Shown: positions 1 to 10,315, numbered from the stretch's first letter. The stretch: 64,000 nucleotides of DNA from Amoebophrya sp. A120 (GCA_905178155.1 CAJINV010000011.1:3437077-3501076); one strand, 5' to 3'. The notes: generated by a model from the letters alone, not told the origin. Numbers and translations are program-made.

Positions 1-105
1 TCGTCAACATCTCGTCAGCAGATGATTCGTGAACGAGATTCATCTTCGTTGCTCTTAAACCGAACTTGCTGTGCGGGTCGTATGCAAGGTTCGCCCTCCT
101 GTTAG
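1..105 (+). CDS. Possible 3' end of an upstream gene
   Basis: One frame is open from the first base of the window to a TAG at 103-105 and gives about 34 residues, Ser/Arg/Cys-rich. It could be the last exon of a gene lying to the left, in keeping with the all-plus gene orientation. It is short and has no recognisable motif, so chance is a real alternative. Confidence 0.2.
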   Translation, partial: SSTSRQQMIRERDSSSLLLNRTCCAGRMQGSPSC

Positions 106-314
106 TTAGCCGTGGCTCCTTCGTAGAATGATGAAATATTTTCGTTGTCGTTGCAAACAAATCAGAAGTCGGACTGAGCAACCTTGATTGAAGATGCACC
201 TAGAACCAATCAACACCTCATTCATTTTCTGTTTTTGCTCGCAGGGCGCGGTTTTTTTGTGGAAACAAATATTGGATTTGTTAGTTGCATAGCAAAGAAG
301 GCCCTTTTCGAAAA

Positions 315-3300
315 ATGACGGACCTTTCGTCCTCTCTCTCGGGAGCTTCAAGTTCCACTTCAAGTTCCGGGTCCTCTTCGTCCAGGAGAAGTTTTATCAC
401 GACCAGCAACTCGAGCTCATCCTCTGCGTCGTCAGCCTCAGAATCGGCTTCTTCTACGTCCTCTTCCAGCGCGTCCGGTTCTTCATCTTCCAGCAGTTTT
501 TCGTCAGCTAGAGACAGCAGTCACCTAGGCCCACCGTCGGAAGTGCCAGAGATTGACGATGATGGGTCAAAAATGTCATCCTCTGTGGCCACCTCTTTGA
601 TGTCCTGGACTGTGAAAGAACCGATTTATTCACATTCCTCCTCCCACCATCGAGAGCCAGAGAGCTCCATCACGGCCCGTGCCCGCGCGCTGAAGGCGCA
701 GGAGCCGATTTTCCTCTTTGCGCCCTCGTCGAGAAGTGGCACGACATCATCGGCCTCTTCGTCCGGGAGCGGCTCATCTTCTGCCGCGGGGTCAAAGAGC
801 AGCAAAGGTGGCTCTGGCTCCTCGTCATCGTCTGGGGGTAGTAGTAGCAGTAGCGGTAGTTCTAGTGCGACTGCGAGCAAAGAGTCCTCGTCCACAGCGA
901 AGAAGTCGTCAGAAAAGTCTTCGAGCAAGCAGACGTCTTCCTCCTCCTCCAGTAGCGCGACGTCATCATCCTCTCCCGTGACCAGTTCTACCGATCAAAA
1001 GAAAAGCACTTCCGAGAAGAGCAAGCGGAAAAGTACTAGCAGGAAAAGCATAGACGACTCGAGTGGTGCAGCAGGGGCAAACATGAAAAAATCCGTCTCG
1101 AACATTACAACCGTAACGGAGCCGGGGCTACACGCGGAGGGCGAAGCACCTGCGCCAGGGACTTTGAACATGGCTCAGCCGCAGGTAATTCTTTCCGGAT
1201 CGGAGTCCGCACAAGATTCTTCTTCATTTGCGGCTAGCAGTAAGGAGCAGAACTACGGGACGAATTATGCGGGGAGTAGAACCTCTGCAGCACAACGACG
1301 GGAGCTGAAAGTGCAGCGGGCACTGGAGCAAACGAGACGCGCACTGGACGCTGGCGCACGGATGCACGCGGTCGGCGCGGAAATGACGGCGAAGAAAAAG
1401 GCGCTCGCGGAGGCGAAACGAGTAGCGGACGACGAACTGGTCCGGCGGTCGCAGCTGGAGCGGATCGCAAGGCGGAAGGGGTTGGGAACCCGGGTGGATT
1501 TGCTGACCAGTCACGACTATGAAATGCAAAAATGTCTGGGTCTGGAAGAATGCAAGATTTCGATTTGTGATGCAGGTTTTCCATGACCCATGAGGTCTGG
1601 GATGCGAGACCCAGCATGACAGATTCTTTGAGGTCTCTATCATGCCGTTCCTGCATGAGAAACTCCCTCTCAACTTGGTCAAAAGCGGACAGCTTTTGGC
1701 ACTCACGCAACACAGATTTTTGCATCATTTAGATTTAGCATGACAAGTTCTAATCTTCCAGACCCAGACATTTTTTCAATCCATAATGACGACGTGCATT
1801 CGAAAGCGGAGCGGGATGCGTTCCTAGCCGGGATGTTTTCCCAAGGCATGGAGATGTTGGAAAGGAGAAAAGAGGTATGAAACAAAAAATAAAAAATGAA
1901 ATCAAGAACTTCAAGTGCTGACGCTTTTCCTCGGGTTTTTGGCTTGACATTACATGTAACGAACGAGATGTGGATCTGGAAGTTTCAAGAATAATATGTT
2001 TGCCTCTATTGCTTCTAGAATTGGTTTATCACAAAAATTCGTACCAGCGCATCGCCAACGCGCGTCCCCAGCGGGACTACCAGAAAGAGCTCGAGGAGAT
2101 GTTACATCAGTCCATGGCCTCCTACGCGGCATTGCAGAAGAAGGGTCTCTACCGCCCCGAAATGAGCGTGGAAAAATACGCGGAGGAGGACGCGGCGTTG
2201 CCCCCCGACGTCCCCCGTGCGTCCGACATCAGTAAAATGACCACGGCGTTCGAACGGTTACACTCCCTGGGGAAGCTGTCGCTCGCGCGGAACAAGCTCC
2301 GTGCGGAGAGGAAGGAGAAGGAGGAAGTCGAGCTGTCGGAGAAGGTGGAAACGACGATTAGAACGGCGTTGAAATCTTACAAAGACGATTTCGGCGGGCG
2401 AGATTTTTTGGACAACGACCCGACCTGGGCGATGAAAGCGCACGGCAACTACGCGAACATCCTGCGGCAAAGAGACCACGAGCGGGAGCACGAGGCGGAC
2501 AAGGATTTTTTCCACTTCCACGCGCCGCAGGTAGCTTTGCAGGTGAAGTATGAGAAGTTGGCGAATAATGGTGAGTGGGACCCGGAGACCGCCTGGTTGG
2601 GACTCTACAAGGACTACAAGCGGAGGCAAGCGAAGAAGGCGAACCTGCTGAAGCAGAGCGAGTTGGCGCAGAAGGTGATGCTCAGGTCTCTGACCCAGTT
2701 GGTGCAGAAGCAGCGGCAGGAAAGAAGGGCGTTCCTCGGCATGGACCGGCCGTTATCAAATGCAAATATGTCTGGGTCTGGAAGAATGCAAATTTGTCAT
2801 GCTGGTCTGGCATGACTTTTGAATCTGTGATGCATGAGCAGGAAAAGGGCCTATTGCCACCTGTCATGCAAAAACGCAGTTTGTCATGCGAAAACCGAAA
2901 CACACAGCAGCGCAAAAACATGTCATGCTGGGCAGCATATTGCAGTGTGCCCACCATTCGTAGATTCGCATCGCAAGTTTCCAGGCCCAGACATATTTGC
3001 AATGCATAGCCACCGCGCGCGCCGCAGGAGGTCAGCGCCATGCTGTACGCGGAATTTTTCGCGCGCAAAAAGAACAAACAGTTGCTGCTGAAAGATAGTA
3101 TCGAAAGGGAGCGGGCGCGGATTCAGGAGATGCGGAAGTGCATTTTTGTGCGGATGGAGAAAAATTACCACCGTGCGGTCAAGCTGTACCGCGGCCAGTT
3201 GGTGGAAAACCACAACCGAAGCAGCGGCGCAGGGTTAGCGCCCATGATGAAGGCGATCTACAGCACGAATGACGGAGGTGGGAGTAGTAGTAGTGCGCTC

Positions 3301-4080
3301 GACCAAAATGAGGAGTTGCAGGAAATGCAACACGATCTACCGAGACTGCAGATGCGGAAGCACTTGTTCGCGAGCGTTTTCGACTACTTGCACAGTACGA
3401 AACGCGTCCTCGCGGTCGCCGCGGACCCGCACCCAGACCGGCGGACGGCGTCCTTGAAGCCGAGTAACATTTTTACGAAGCTGCACAACGACGCGGTGGA
3501 GCGGCTGGCGCGACGGCAACAGGTCCGAATCGCGAGGGCACTGTTGGAAACCCGGCAATTCAAATTGCGGGAGTGGGAGCGAAACGAGTACGCGCGGCAA
3601 ACGTACAAACTCTTATCCGGGGCGGGGGCGGAGGAAGATAACGCGACAAATAAATCTGGACCACGAGAAGGAGAAAAAACGCAAGAGAACAAAGACAGCA
3701 TCCCAGATTCCTTCCTGATGCGACAGGAGTTCGAGATTGTGTGGCGCAAATTCAACCGCACGCGGGACCGGGCCTACGCGGCCGCCAAGATTGTTACGGA
3801 GGAACGAGAAGCGGCGCAAGCCAGGGAAATCGAGCTGGAGCAGCGCAAGGCGCAGTTGGCGAGGTTGCAGGCGGAGTCACCTCACCCGCCGGCGGTGTAC
3901 GATCCAGCGGAGAACGCGGAAAAGGTAAAACAGGAGCAAGTTGTACCAGCGCCGTCTGTTGTTGTTCAAGGAAATAGGCCTAGTGCTGGTAAAACTAGTG
4001 GCGTATTGAAAGGGACAGGAGAGATCCGCTCCGCACCGTCCGTGTCCGCGGGGACAAAGCAGCTGAAAACGAGGAAGTGA
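315..4080 (+). CDS. Ser-rich coiled-coil protein, 4 exons
   Basis: Exon model 315-1517, 1791-1874, 2048-2753, 3014-4080 gives 1019 residues in one frame. The start is the first ATG of the frame. Residues about 1-260 are dominated by poly-Ser/Gly/Ala tracts. From about 330 on the protein is Lys/Arg/Glu-rich and likely helical or coiled coil, with a central WDPETAW segment and a Lys-rich C-terminus ending KTRK. Two of the three introns are TIR introners (1518-1785 and 2754-3008). The third, 1875-2047, is GT..AG. Removing each introner plus one flank copy restores the frame. I do not recognise the family. A structural role is possible from the coiled-coil character, but no catalytic motif is visible. 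Confidence 0.75.
1518..1785. mobile_element. Introner A1 (family A TIR element)
   Basis: The left end reads TATGAAATGCAAAAATGTCT and the right end is its inverse through CCCAGACATTTTTTC to ATA. The flanks are ACGAC on the left and ATGAC on the right (4 of 5 match). It sits inside the coding frame of the Ser-rich gene, and excision with one flank copy joins D|DVHS in frame. Confidence 0.85.
1875..2047 (+). other. GT..AG spliceosomal intron
   Basis: A conventional intron between AAAGAG|GTATGA and GTACCAG|CGC. It is phase 0 and joins ERRKE to RIANARPQ. It contrasts with the two introners in the same gene. Confidence 0.65.
2754..3008. mobile_element. Introner A2 (family A)
   Basis: TIRs start TATCAAATGCAAATATGTCT on the left and, inverted, TATGCATTGCAAATATGTCT on the right. 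The flanks are GCCGT/GCCAC (3 of 5). Internal TTTGTCATGC is present. Excision with one flank copy gives the codon TCG and keeps the frame open. Confidence 0.85.
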
Positions 4081-4859
4081 AGAGAGGTAACTGGTACTTT
4101 ACAGAGAAGAAGCTAACAAGGTTGTCCTGTCTTATGCATTGTTTTTCTGTAGTTTCGAAAGAATTACATCATGTTTAGTCCTATTCTGAATGTATCTTAT
4201 TCTTGGTTTCCCCTTTAGGTTGAGGATTATCGACACAATGTACATATTCATGTTCTCGCAGGATTTTATGCATATGGAGGTACCTCCGACTTTTTTACGC
4301 CGTGTAGACTTTTTTAGCATACATACAAACCATTTTTTCCAATTGACAAAGCAGAAGAAACCGTTTCGGTTTTTTTCAAACTTATCACTTTTTTGGCATC
4401 AGGGAAAATCGCAGTTTATCGGATTGGATTCGAAGTGATTACCGTGTGTGGATCTATTTTTGACGTTGCTAATGACGAAACACAAACATCAACATGTACA
4501 ATAGGCACTGTGTTTTTATCAGAAACAGAAGGGCAGCAAGCCATCGCATACGATCAGCGCACATCGTTACAGGTCGTGTTTCCGTACTAGGAGAGTTCCA
4601 TTATTTGAACTCTCTGTCTTGAAACGGTAAAAGCTCACTACTTGATCAACTAGAACGAACTCTGGCACTTGATGCAAGCCGCCTGGCTTTGTTGTATTTT
4701 TGGGTACGTCGGTAGTTCTGAGTCGCATTTTGATTTTTCAGGTTACAAACGCAAGCCGCACTCTTTCCAGCGTTTTTGATGACATTTCGATTTCGCCTCT
4801 TTATCTTACTTCAAAGTGGATTAGGCATCCTATCGCATTATCGTGAATATTAAAACAAA
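4081..4859. other. Intergenic, AT-rich
   Basis: Contains poly-T runs. A short open stretch at about 4404-4590 is preceded by an AG acceptor-like site (residues include VYRIGFEVIT) and could be an orphan exon. I could not connect it to a start, so no gene is called. Confidence 0.4.
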
Positions 4860-5286
4860 ATGGTTGAAGTTTTGCGAGCCCCCGACGACGATCGGAGCTG
4901 GGATTGCTCGCAGTGTCAGCACACAAACGTCGCTGTGGTAATCCGGATTTCTCGTCCCTTTACACAAAGTTTTTTTGATGATTTAGCTGAACAAGAGGAT
5001 AATTCGAATTCCTATAGTACTCACTTCTTCGCGAAAAATGTGGCGAGGACTTGTATCACAAAAGGAAAAGTGTGAAGATCAAAACCTTTATCAGGTCGAG
5101 TGCATCTGCAAAACCTGGCTCTGCATCAAGTGTGGGAACCGGAACCTAAATTTTTCCGGTCGTCTGGAGTGTAACCGCAAGGCCTGCAAGCAGTGGAAAA
5201 CGACGGAGATAACCGATTTCGAGCTCCTGACTATTCGCGAAGGTCGCGACAGTTTTCTGGCTCAATTTTGCCGAAGCCCGACCTAA
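4860..5286 (+). CDS. RanBP2-type zinc-finger gene, 5' part (possibly decayed)
   Basis: The ATG at 4860 opens exon 1 (4860-4937) with the half finger SWDCSQCQHTN. A GT at 4938 and an AG at 5093-5094 join it in phase 0 to exon 2. Exon 2 carries a fuller finger (WLCIKC, then ECNRKAC) followed by KQWKTTEITDFE. The finger has the C-x2-C start and Asn typical of RanBP2 zinc fingers, which bind RNA or ubiquitin, but the last cysteine pair is C-x4-C. The frame stops at 5284-5286, shortly after a segment copied three more times downstream. It may be the original N-terminal part of the zinc-finger genes at 7.6-10.3 kb, now separated from them by duplications. Confidence 0.5.
5186..5223 (+). repeat. Copy 1 of the 38-bp coding repeat (KQWKTTEITDFE)
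   Basis: These 38 bp recur identically at 6167, 7710 and 8504. In this copy the repeat follows a zinc finger and then diverges (GAGCTCCTG). In the other three it continues TTTATCAAAAAGTAC. Confidence 0.8.
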
Positions 5287-5367
5287 TGCATGAGATTTCT
5301 GTAGTCATGATCTGCGCCGCGCTAATCAATACCGAATGAGCCTGGTTGCTTTACATGGTGATGAAAT

Positions 5368-5705
5368 TTCAGAAAAAAGTACCGCGAGCTCCGGCAGTTT
5401 CGACTCGCCAGACCTCACATCTCGAAGGAGTTGCTCCCGGTGTGGTTGCTTGAAGTCCTGAAAAATTTTGCCTTCCACGGACTTGAAGAACCCGTTATCG
5501 CGGCGCGGGTCGCGCCAATGTTTTCGGTGGGAGTCTGGCCCGAGCCCACCTGATCAACAGGCTGCTCGACAAAGTCAACAGTGGCTCAAGGCCCATCCTC
5601 GCCCATGGCAATGGGAGACACAACATCTTTCTGGCGTACGACAATACACGCCAGTCCTCGCAGGGTTTAGGGTTAGCGTTCCGTCCCCAAGGTGGTGCAA
5701 CATGA
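5368..5705 (+). pseudogene. Frameshifted coding remnant
   Basis: Two protein-like frames run back to back. The first (about 5378-5553) contains LLPVWLLEVLKNFAFHG and PVIAARVAPMF. At about 5521-5530 the sensible sequence moves to another frame (GGSLARAHLINRLLDKVNSG, then HNIFLAYDNTR) that stops at about 5705. Together they look like one exon broken by a single-base indel near TTTTCGGTGGG. The start of the remnant resembles the FIKKY part of the neighbouring zinc-finger genes. An unrecognised intron or an assembly error are alternatives. The family is not recognised. Confidence 0.45.
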
Positions 5706-6117
5706 GAACCTCCGGATCTGAGGCGTGCCTCGGCGACCCATCGACCGTTGTGGCCCCTGCTGGGTCCGCGCTATCCTCAATGAAAAAATGGGACTCAAAT
5801 TTAGCTACTCTTGATTTGCTGTAGTGGGACCCGAAAAGTAGAAGATAGCTAGACTATTGCAGTTCTGGAATGTGTCAATGGCTAGCTAGATCAAAACATG
5901 TTTTCTCATCGATCAAAAGCGTATTCTTTTCCAGATGCAGGTAGAAGCCGGCACCCAGACGCCGCGGCCTAGTCGCTCGGCAGTGGTGCGGACGGGAACG
6001 AGGATAAAGTCGCTGCTCTGGGTTGTTCCTGGAAATGCGAGGTGGTGGCCACTGCGGTGACGAACTCGAGGCCGACCCTGGAGACCGGAGGCGGAGTCGA
6101 CGAATGGGCGTCGGAGA
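5706..6117. other. No gene seen
   Basis: Short scattered open stretches on both strands (for example around 5913-6060). They have no consistent frame, start or splice signals, and may be more debris of the duplicated zinc-finger locus. Confidence 0.35.
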
Positions 6118-6465
6118 ATGAAAAAATTTGAAAAATTTCGTCTGCGGACAAAATTCACGTTAGTATGCAAGCAGTGGAAAACGACGGAGATAACCGATTT
6201 CGAGTTTATCAAAAAGTACTTCCTTGACAAAGCAGCTTTGTCGATTGTTTTTGCTGTCACTTGTTCGCAAGTGCTACTTGAGGCTGACGTTCTAAAATGC
6301 ATAGCCAACAGCGTCGCGTATGGTGCATTGGGCGTGTTGTTCTTTTTGATATCTCGGCACAGGAACTCCGATTTGAGAGCCTTTTCCTCGTCACCGTTCG
6401 TTTATCCAAGGGAGAAGCACATCCATACCAGAAAAATCAATCAGATGCAGTCGTGTCTGATCTGA
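6118..6465 (+). pseudogene. Fragment with copy 2 of the KQWK repeat
   Basis: An open frame from ATG 6118 contains CKQWKTTEITDFEFIKKY at its centre, identical at DNA level to the later copies over 6167-6219. After that come a 9-base insertion and a diverged tail related to the AAGCAGCATTGTCGG of copies 3 and 4. No zinc finger follows. The rest of the frame is hydrophobic and unlike the paralogs, so this is best read as a broken duplicate. Confidence 0.45.
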
Positions 6466-6837
6466 TGCATGATGCACTGTGTCTAGCATGACCCTACTCT
6501 CCTGGGAATTCCACAATGACAATACCGATGGAGTTGTCCTTGTGGCTCAGTATTTTGAGAATTTGGATTTCGATTTTTGGCAATGTAAACTCATATATAA
6601 TTCTGGTATGGATGTTCTTTTCTGTAGGATATTTTTCCATCGTTCGGAATTTCGAGCATCGCGAGATGAAATTTCTTATCACCTGCAAACGCGTTTGGAT
6701 TTGGAAATCTTTGATGCTAAATTGTATGTGTGGCTAGTGCGCTTCGAAGTGTAGCCCGAAGTGGCAGTGCAATGCTCTTGCTCGCTCGAGCGTGGAGCAT
6801 ACACATGATACTATACAGCAGAACACTCTAGGAATTA
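6466..6837. other. No gene seen; start of hairpin cluster
   Basis: AT-rich and non-coding by eye. At 6773-6802 an imperfect hairpin is formed by ATGCTC..GAGCAT around GCTCG..CGAGC, the first of three hairpins in 160 bp. Confidence 0.4.
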
Positions 6838-6929
6838 TACTGCTCGCGCCGCGAGCAGTAAGAATAGCTTCTGAACATAGTAATCTCGACTGCCCGTGGC
6901 GGGCAGTCGAGATTACTATGTTCAGAAGC
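6838..6929. repeat. Two adjacent perfect hairpins (10-bp and 30-bp arms)
   Basis: Arms TACTGCTCGC (6838-6847) and GCGAGCAGTA (6851-6860) pair across a 3-base loop. Six bases later a 30-bp arm (6867-6896) pairs perfectly with 6900-6929 around the loop TGG. Perfect identity over 30 bp suggests a very recent foldback or an active structure. Confidence 0.9.
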
Positions 6930-7185
6930 ACAACAAGACGGCGCATGCTTTTGGCAGGTGATCGCGTTCTGTTTCATCGTTCCTCTCCCAAATAAGTAAC
7001 ATGTTTGCAACGGATAATCTTCCAGAGAAACGATTTTCTCGGACCCAAGCAGCCTTGCTGCGCTCTCGCGGATTTGCGTGGTAATCCGATACTTTATGGG
7101 GTTCTCAAACGTTACATTCTCAACTGTTACTACTCCACAGGCTAGCAACGACTGCCGGTCCAGCCAACCACTTTCACAAGTCCTG

Positions 7186-7402
7186 TATGACAGTGCACAA
7201 CCCCCCCTCCCCCTCATTTCTCATGCAAAATCCCCGATCCGGCTGCTGCCTTGTAGCACTGTTCGCATGACAAATTCTGGAAGCGAGAACAGCACTACAA
7301 TCCGTGCATAAATTTGTCATGCACAGCATACACGTGTGCTGTTGCTTGTATTGCTGTTGATGCTATACAAATGAGGGGGAGGGGGGGTTGTGCGCTCTCA
7401 TA
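7186..7402. mobile_element. Family E TIR element with C/G-run termini
   Basis: Left end TATGACAGTGCACAAC then seven C, T, five C; right end is its inverse ending GCGCTCTCATA. 25 bp of the arms (from GCACAAC to CATTT) are perfect. The flanks are TCCTG/CCCTG (4 of 5). Internally it has GCATGACAAAT and TTTGTCATGC, as in the introners. No coding gene is clearly interrupted here, so its intron status is open. Confidence 0.75.
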
Positions 7403-7530
7403 CCCTGGCCCAGCACTTCCGAAGCCCGTCCCGGGTCAGCACTTTTTTCGAACACTCGTCCTGGCCCAGCACTTTCAAAAGCTCGACGTCCTGGCCCAGT
7501 GCCAAAAGCTCGTCCTGGTGTGCTTCGTTC
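7403..7530. repeat. Degenerate minisatellite, about 30-bp unit
   Basis: About four imperfect repeats built on CCTGGCCCAGCACTT followed by AAGCTCGT-like spacers, directly next to the family E element. In one frame it reads as a Pro/Ala/Arg-rich repeat, but no gene model supports translation. Confidence 0.65.
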
Positions 7531-7621
7531 GTTAGTCCAGCCGTGTCAAGAATCTGGGCCGGAGGAGGCGTGACCACGCTGGACTCTCGGCGCGAGGAGC
7601 CTTGAGGACCCGGTTTCTGCG

Positions 7622-8500
7622 ATGAATTCTCGGCTGGAGGACCGCCCGCGCTTTCCCTCCTGCGGTCCGACGAGGACGAGGACGACGCGCAGCTGCGCGG
7701 TTTATTCCGGCAAGCAGTGGAAAACGACGGAGATAACCGATTTCGAGTTTATCAAAAAGTACAAGCAGCATTGTCGGAATCACGGGACCGCTGGTGATAA
7801 GAAGAACCATCAAAACGGCCGGAGCGGCAGTAACAATAGGCCAGGAATAGATAACAAGCGCCGGGATCGTGCCGCTGCCAGGGATGAACTTCGCGGTCAA
7901 AACCCTCTTCCTCGATCGCGCGCGAGGGACGATGACCGATCGCGCCGTCGCAGCCCCCGTGGGCTCCGGGGAGGTCGAGGAGATCGAAATCAAAGGTCCG
8001 GCGAGCGCGGCCACGCCCGCCACCGCAGTGAAGGGCGTAGCCGTAGACGCGAGGACACTACCGCTCGCGCCGTGCACGATAGGGACAACCGGCGGAAGCC
8101 GGAGAACGGAGAGTGGCGTTGCCCGAAATGCTTAAATTTGAATTTCGAAAAGCGGAAGATTTGCAACGCCTTCAACTGCGGCTACCCAAAAGAACCCTGG
8201 AAGTGCCCGGCGTGCAACGCGCAAAATGCCGCGGGGGAGTTTCTGTGTGCCGCGTGCGGGAAACCGCACCCCAACGCTACAGAGAAGCATCTGAAGTTCA
8301 TGCCCAAAAACCAGCCGAATAATCAGTATCAGGCGGATCGGAGAAGCAACAATGGCGCTGCGGGAGGGTCGTCCCCGTCTTGCTCCGCGGATATGGTTAT
8401 TGACCAAGCTCCCGTGGTATCAAATGCAAAGATGTCCGGGTGTGGAAGCATGCAACTTGTGATGCTACATCTGGATTCCAAAAAAATCTGTATTGCATGA
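7622..8500 (+). CDS. RanBP2-type zinc-finger / RS-rich protein, copy 1
   Basis: ATG 7622 opens 292 residues. An N-terminal leader is followed by KQWKTTEITDFEFIKKY, an Arg/Ser/Gly-rich region (about 75-165) with RS and RGG-like motifs, then a zinc finger WRCPKC..KICNAFNC and a second Cys cluster WKCPACNAQN..CAAC. Such fingers with RS regions occur in RNA-binding splicing factors of the ZRANB2 kind, so RNA binding is likely by family. The last about 26 residues are encoded by the left half of a broken family A introner, so the natural C-terminus has been lost. The stop TGA (8498-8500) overlaps the ATG of copy 2. The leader before KQWK has no match in copy 2, and the start is uncertain. Confidence 0.55.
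   Translation: MNSRLEDRPRFPSCGPTRTRTTRSCAVYSGKQWKTTEITDFEFIKKYKQHCRNHGTAGDKKNHQNGRSGSNNRPGIDNKRRDRAAARDELRGQNPLPRSRARDDDRSRRRSPRGLRGGRGDRNQRSGERGHARHRSEGRSRRREDTTARAVHDRDNRRKPENGEWRCPKCLNLNFEKRKICNAFNCGYPKEPWKCPACNAQNAAGEFLCAACGKPHPNATEKHLKFMPKNQPNNQYQADRRSNNGAAGGSSPSCSADMVIDQAPVVSNAKMSGCGSMQLVMLHLDSKKICIA
7710..8398 (+). repeat. Tandem duplication, left arm
   Basis: About 690 bp closely matching 8504-9195, offset 794 bp at the start, with a few small indels and substitutions. It spans the KQWK repeat, RS region and both zinc fingers. The right edge diverges just after GCGGATATGGTT. Confidence 0.85.
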
Positions 8501-8505
8501 GCAGC
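8418..8505. mobile_element. Truncated family A introner (A3)
   Basis: The left TIR (TATCAAATGCAAAGATGTCC) and about 88 bp of interior are present. The right TIR is missing: the element runs straight into copy 2 of the duplication at AAGCAGTGG. It is the only family A member without its partner end. Confidence 0.8.
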
Positions 8506-10315
8506 AAGCAGTGGAAAACGACGGAGATAACCGATTTCGAGTTTATCAAAAAGTACAAGCAGCATTGTCGGAATCACGGGACCGCTGGTGGTAAAAACCA
8601 TCAAAACGGCCGGAGCGGCAGTAACAAAAGGGCAGGAATAAATAACAAGCGCCGGGATCGTGACGGTGCCAGGGATGATGAACGTCGGGGTCAAAATCCT
8701 CTCGCTCGATCGCGCGCGAGGGACGATCATGACCGATCGCGCCGTCGCAGCCCGCCCCGCGGGCTCCGGGGAGGTCGGGGAGATCGAAATCACAGGTCCG
8801 GTGAGCGCGGCCACGCCCGCCGCCGCAGTGAAGGGCGGAGAGGACGCGACGAGACCACCCCACGCGCGGTGCACGATAGGAACAATCGGCGGAAGCCAGA
8901 GAATGGGGAGTGGCGTTGCCCGAAATGCTTAAATTTGAACTTCGAAAAGCGGAAGATTTGCAACGCGTTCAATTGCGGCTACCCAAAAGAACCCTGGAAG
9001 TGCCCGGCGTGCAACGCGCAAAATGCCGCGGGGGAGTTTCTGTGTGCAGCCTGCGGGAAACCCCACCCCAACGCTACAGAGAAGCATCTGAAGTTCATGC
9101 CGAAAAACCAGCCGAATAATCAGTATCAGGTGGATCGGAGAAGCAATAATGGCGCTGCAGGAGCGCCGTCCTCGTCTAGCTCCGCGGATCTGGTTGGGGA
9201 GATGATGAATATAAAGCCACTTCAGGTCCCGGGGGAACAAGCGATAATAGGAAACAGCTCCAAGTCCAACCAACAAACCCCTTCGAAAGCGAGTTCCGTT
9301 GTGTCTAGTAAGAAAAACAACAACAAAGCGACTAATCGAGATCGACCGCCCCCACCGCCACCGCGAAGGAGAGTGCAGAGCGAATTTAATATTGACGCGC
9401 AACAGACTACAGGCGCAGCGAGTCGGGAAAGAAGTCCGAGGCGGGCGGATGATGGTGGCGTGGGAGTAGGGGACGGGCCACATGAAGATGACATAAATCG
9501 CGGACAACAAGATGACTCCTTCCCTCCCAGCGAAAACTTGGAACACACCAACGAAAACTACGCTGACAACCTCGACCAGAGTGCTCTTGAGCAAGCGGTA
9601 GAGCCAGAGAACCCTTTTCTTGATCCGCAAGAAATAAAACCCGGTTCATCTGAAGCTGGGCGTCAAAACGATCAGGAGCGCGAAGATGAACCGTCGTTGT
9701 CGCAAATCGACGAGCCCTCTGCGCTGGACCAGGAGATGAAGTCTCGAAGTAGTTCTCGGCAAAGCGACAAGAGCGGCGGCAGGCTAAGCCGCGCGAGGAG
9801 GAGAAAAGAAGACGGCGTGGTTGAAGATAGTGCGTTGGACGATCCAGGGCCGGTGGGGAAAGGTGTAATAGACGAAGTTGTGCCTGAGCCTGTAGCGGTT
9901 GAAGCGGAGGAAAAAAGTCCACCAGCAGCGCACCGCACAGAAACTTCCCAGCCAATAGGGAAAGCGGAAACATGTCAAGCACTAATACCCATGCCCGGAG
10001 GAGGTACCTATCCTGGTTTTTTGCTGAACTGCTTTGTGCGCACTTCAGTACTGTGTTTTTCTTTATCGCATGCTAACTATCGAAGAAGCCTAGTCCGCAT
10101 TGTTCTTCTTAACCACGACTTGGTATCATCGGTAAAAAGGAAAGCACAAAACTCTTCTAGGTGGAGTAGAGCTGGTGACGATGAGGCCCCTCCTCACGGC
10201 CGACGGTGAGCATATCCATGTGAACGGGCACGCCATGTATTACAAAGCGCCACTGAGTCCAAAACTGACAGGAAGCACGGGGGTGGGCTCGAAACCGAGA
10301 GCCAGCCGCAAGTGA
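8497..10315 (+). CDS. RanBP2-type zinc-finger / RS-rich protein, copy 2
   Basis: ATG 8497 gives MSSKQWKTTEITDFEF directly at the duplication boundary. Exons 8497-10003 and 10161-10315 give 553 residues, joined by a GT..AG intron. Order: KQWK segment, RS/RG-rich region (about 30-145), zinc finger WRCPKC..KICNAFNC (about 153-174), second Cys cluster WKCPAC..CAAC, then about 320 residues of low-complexity acidic and Ser-rich sequence. The second exon ends with a compact segment (ADGEHIHVNGHAMYYKAPL). By family it is probably nuclear and RNA-binding. The intron is needed: without it the frame runs into unrelated sequence to 10209. Compared with copy 1 it keeps the full C-terminus and is the better candidate for the working gene. 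Confidence 0.65.
8504..9195 (+). repeat. Tandem duplication, right arm
   Basis: Partner of 7710-8398. The left boundary coincides with the broken introner and the ATG of copy 2. Confidence 0.85.

Noticed and set aside
626-928. Acidic open frame on the - strand
   Set aside because: It is the antisense shadow of the poly-Ser coding exon.
8440-8496. Extending copy 2 of the zinc-finger protein upstream of ATG 8497
   Set aside because: That stretch is the interior of the broken introner, and no ATG lies further upstream in that frame.
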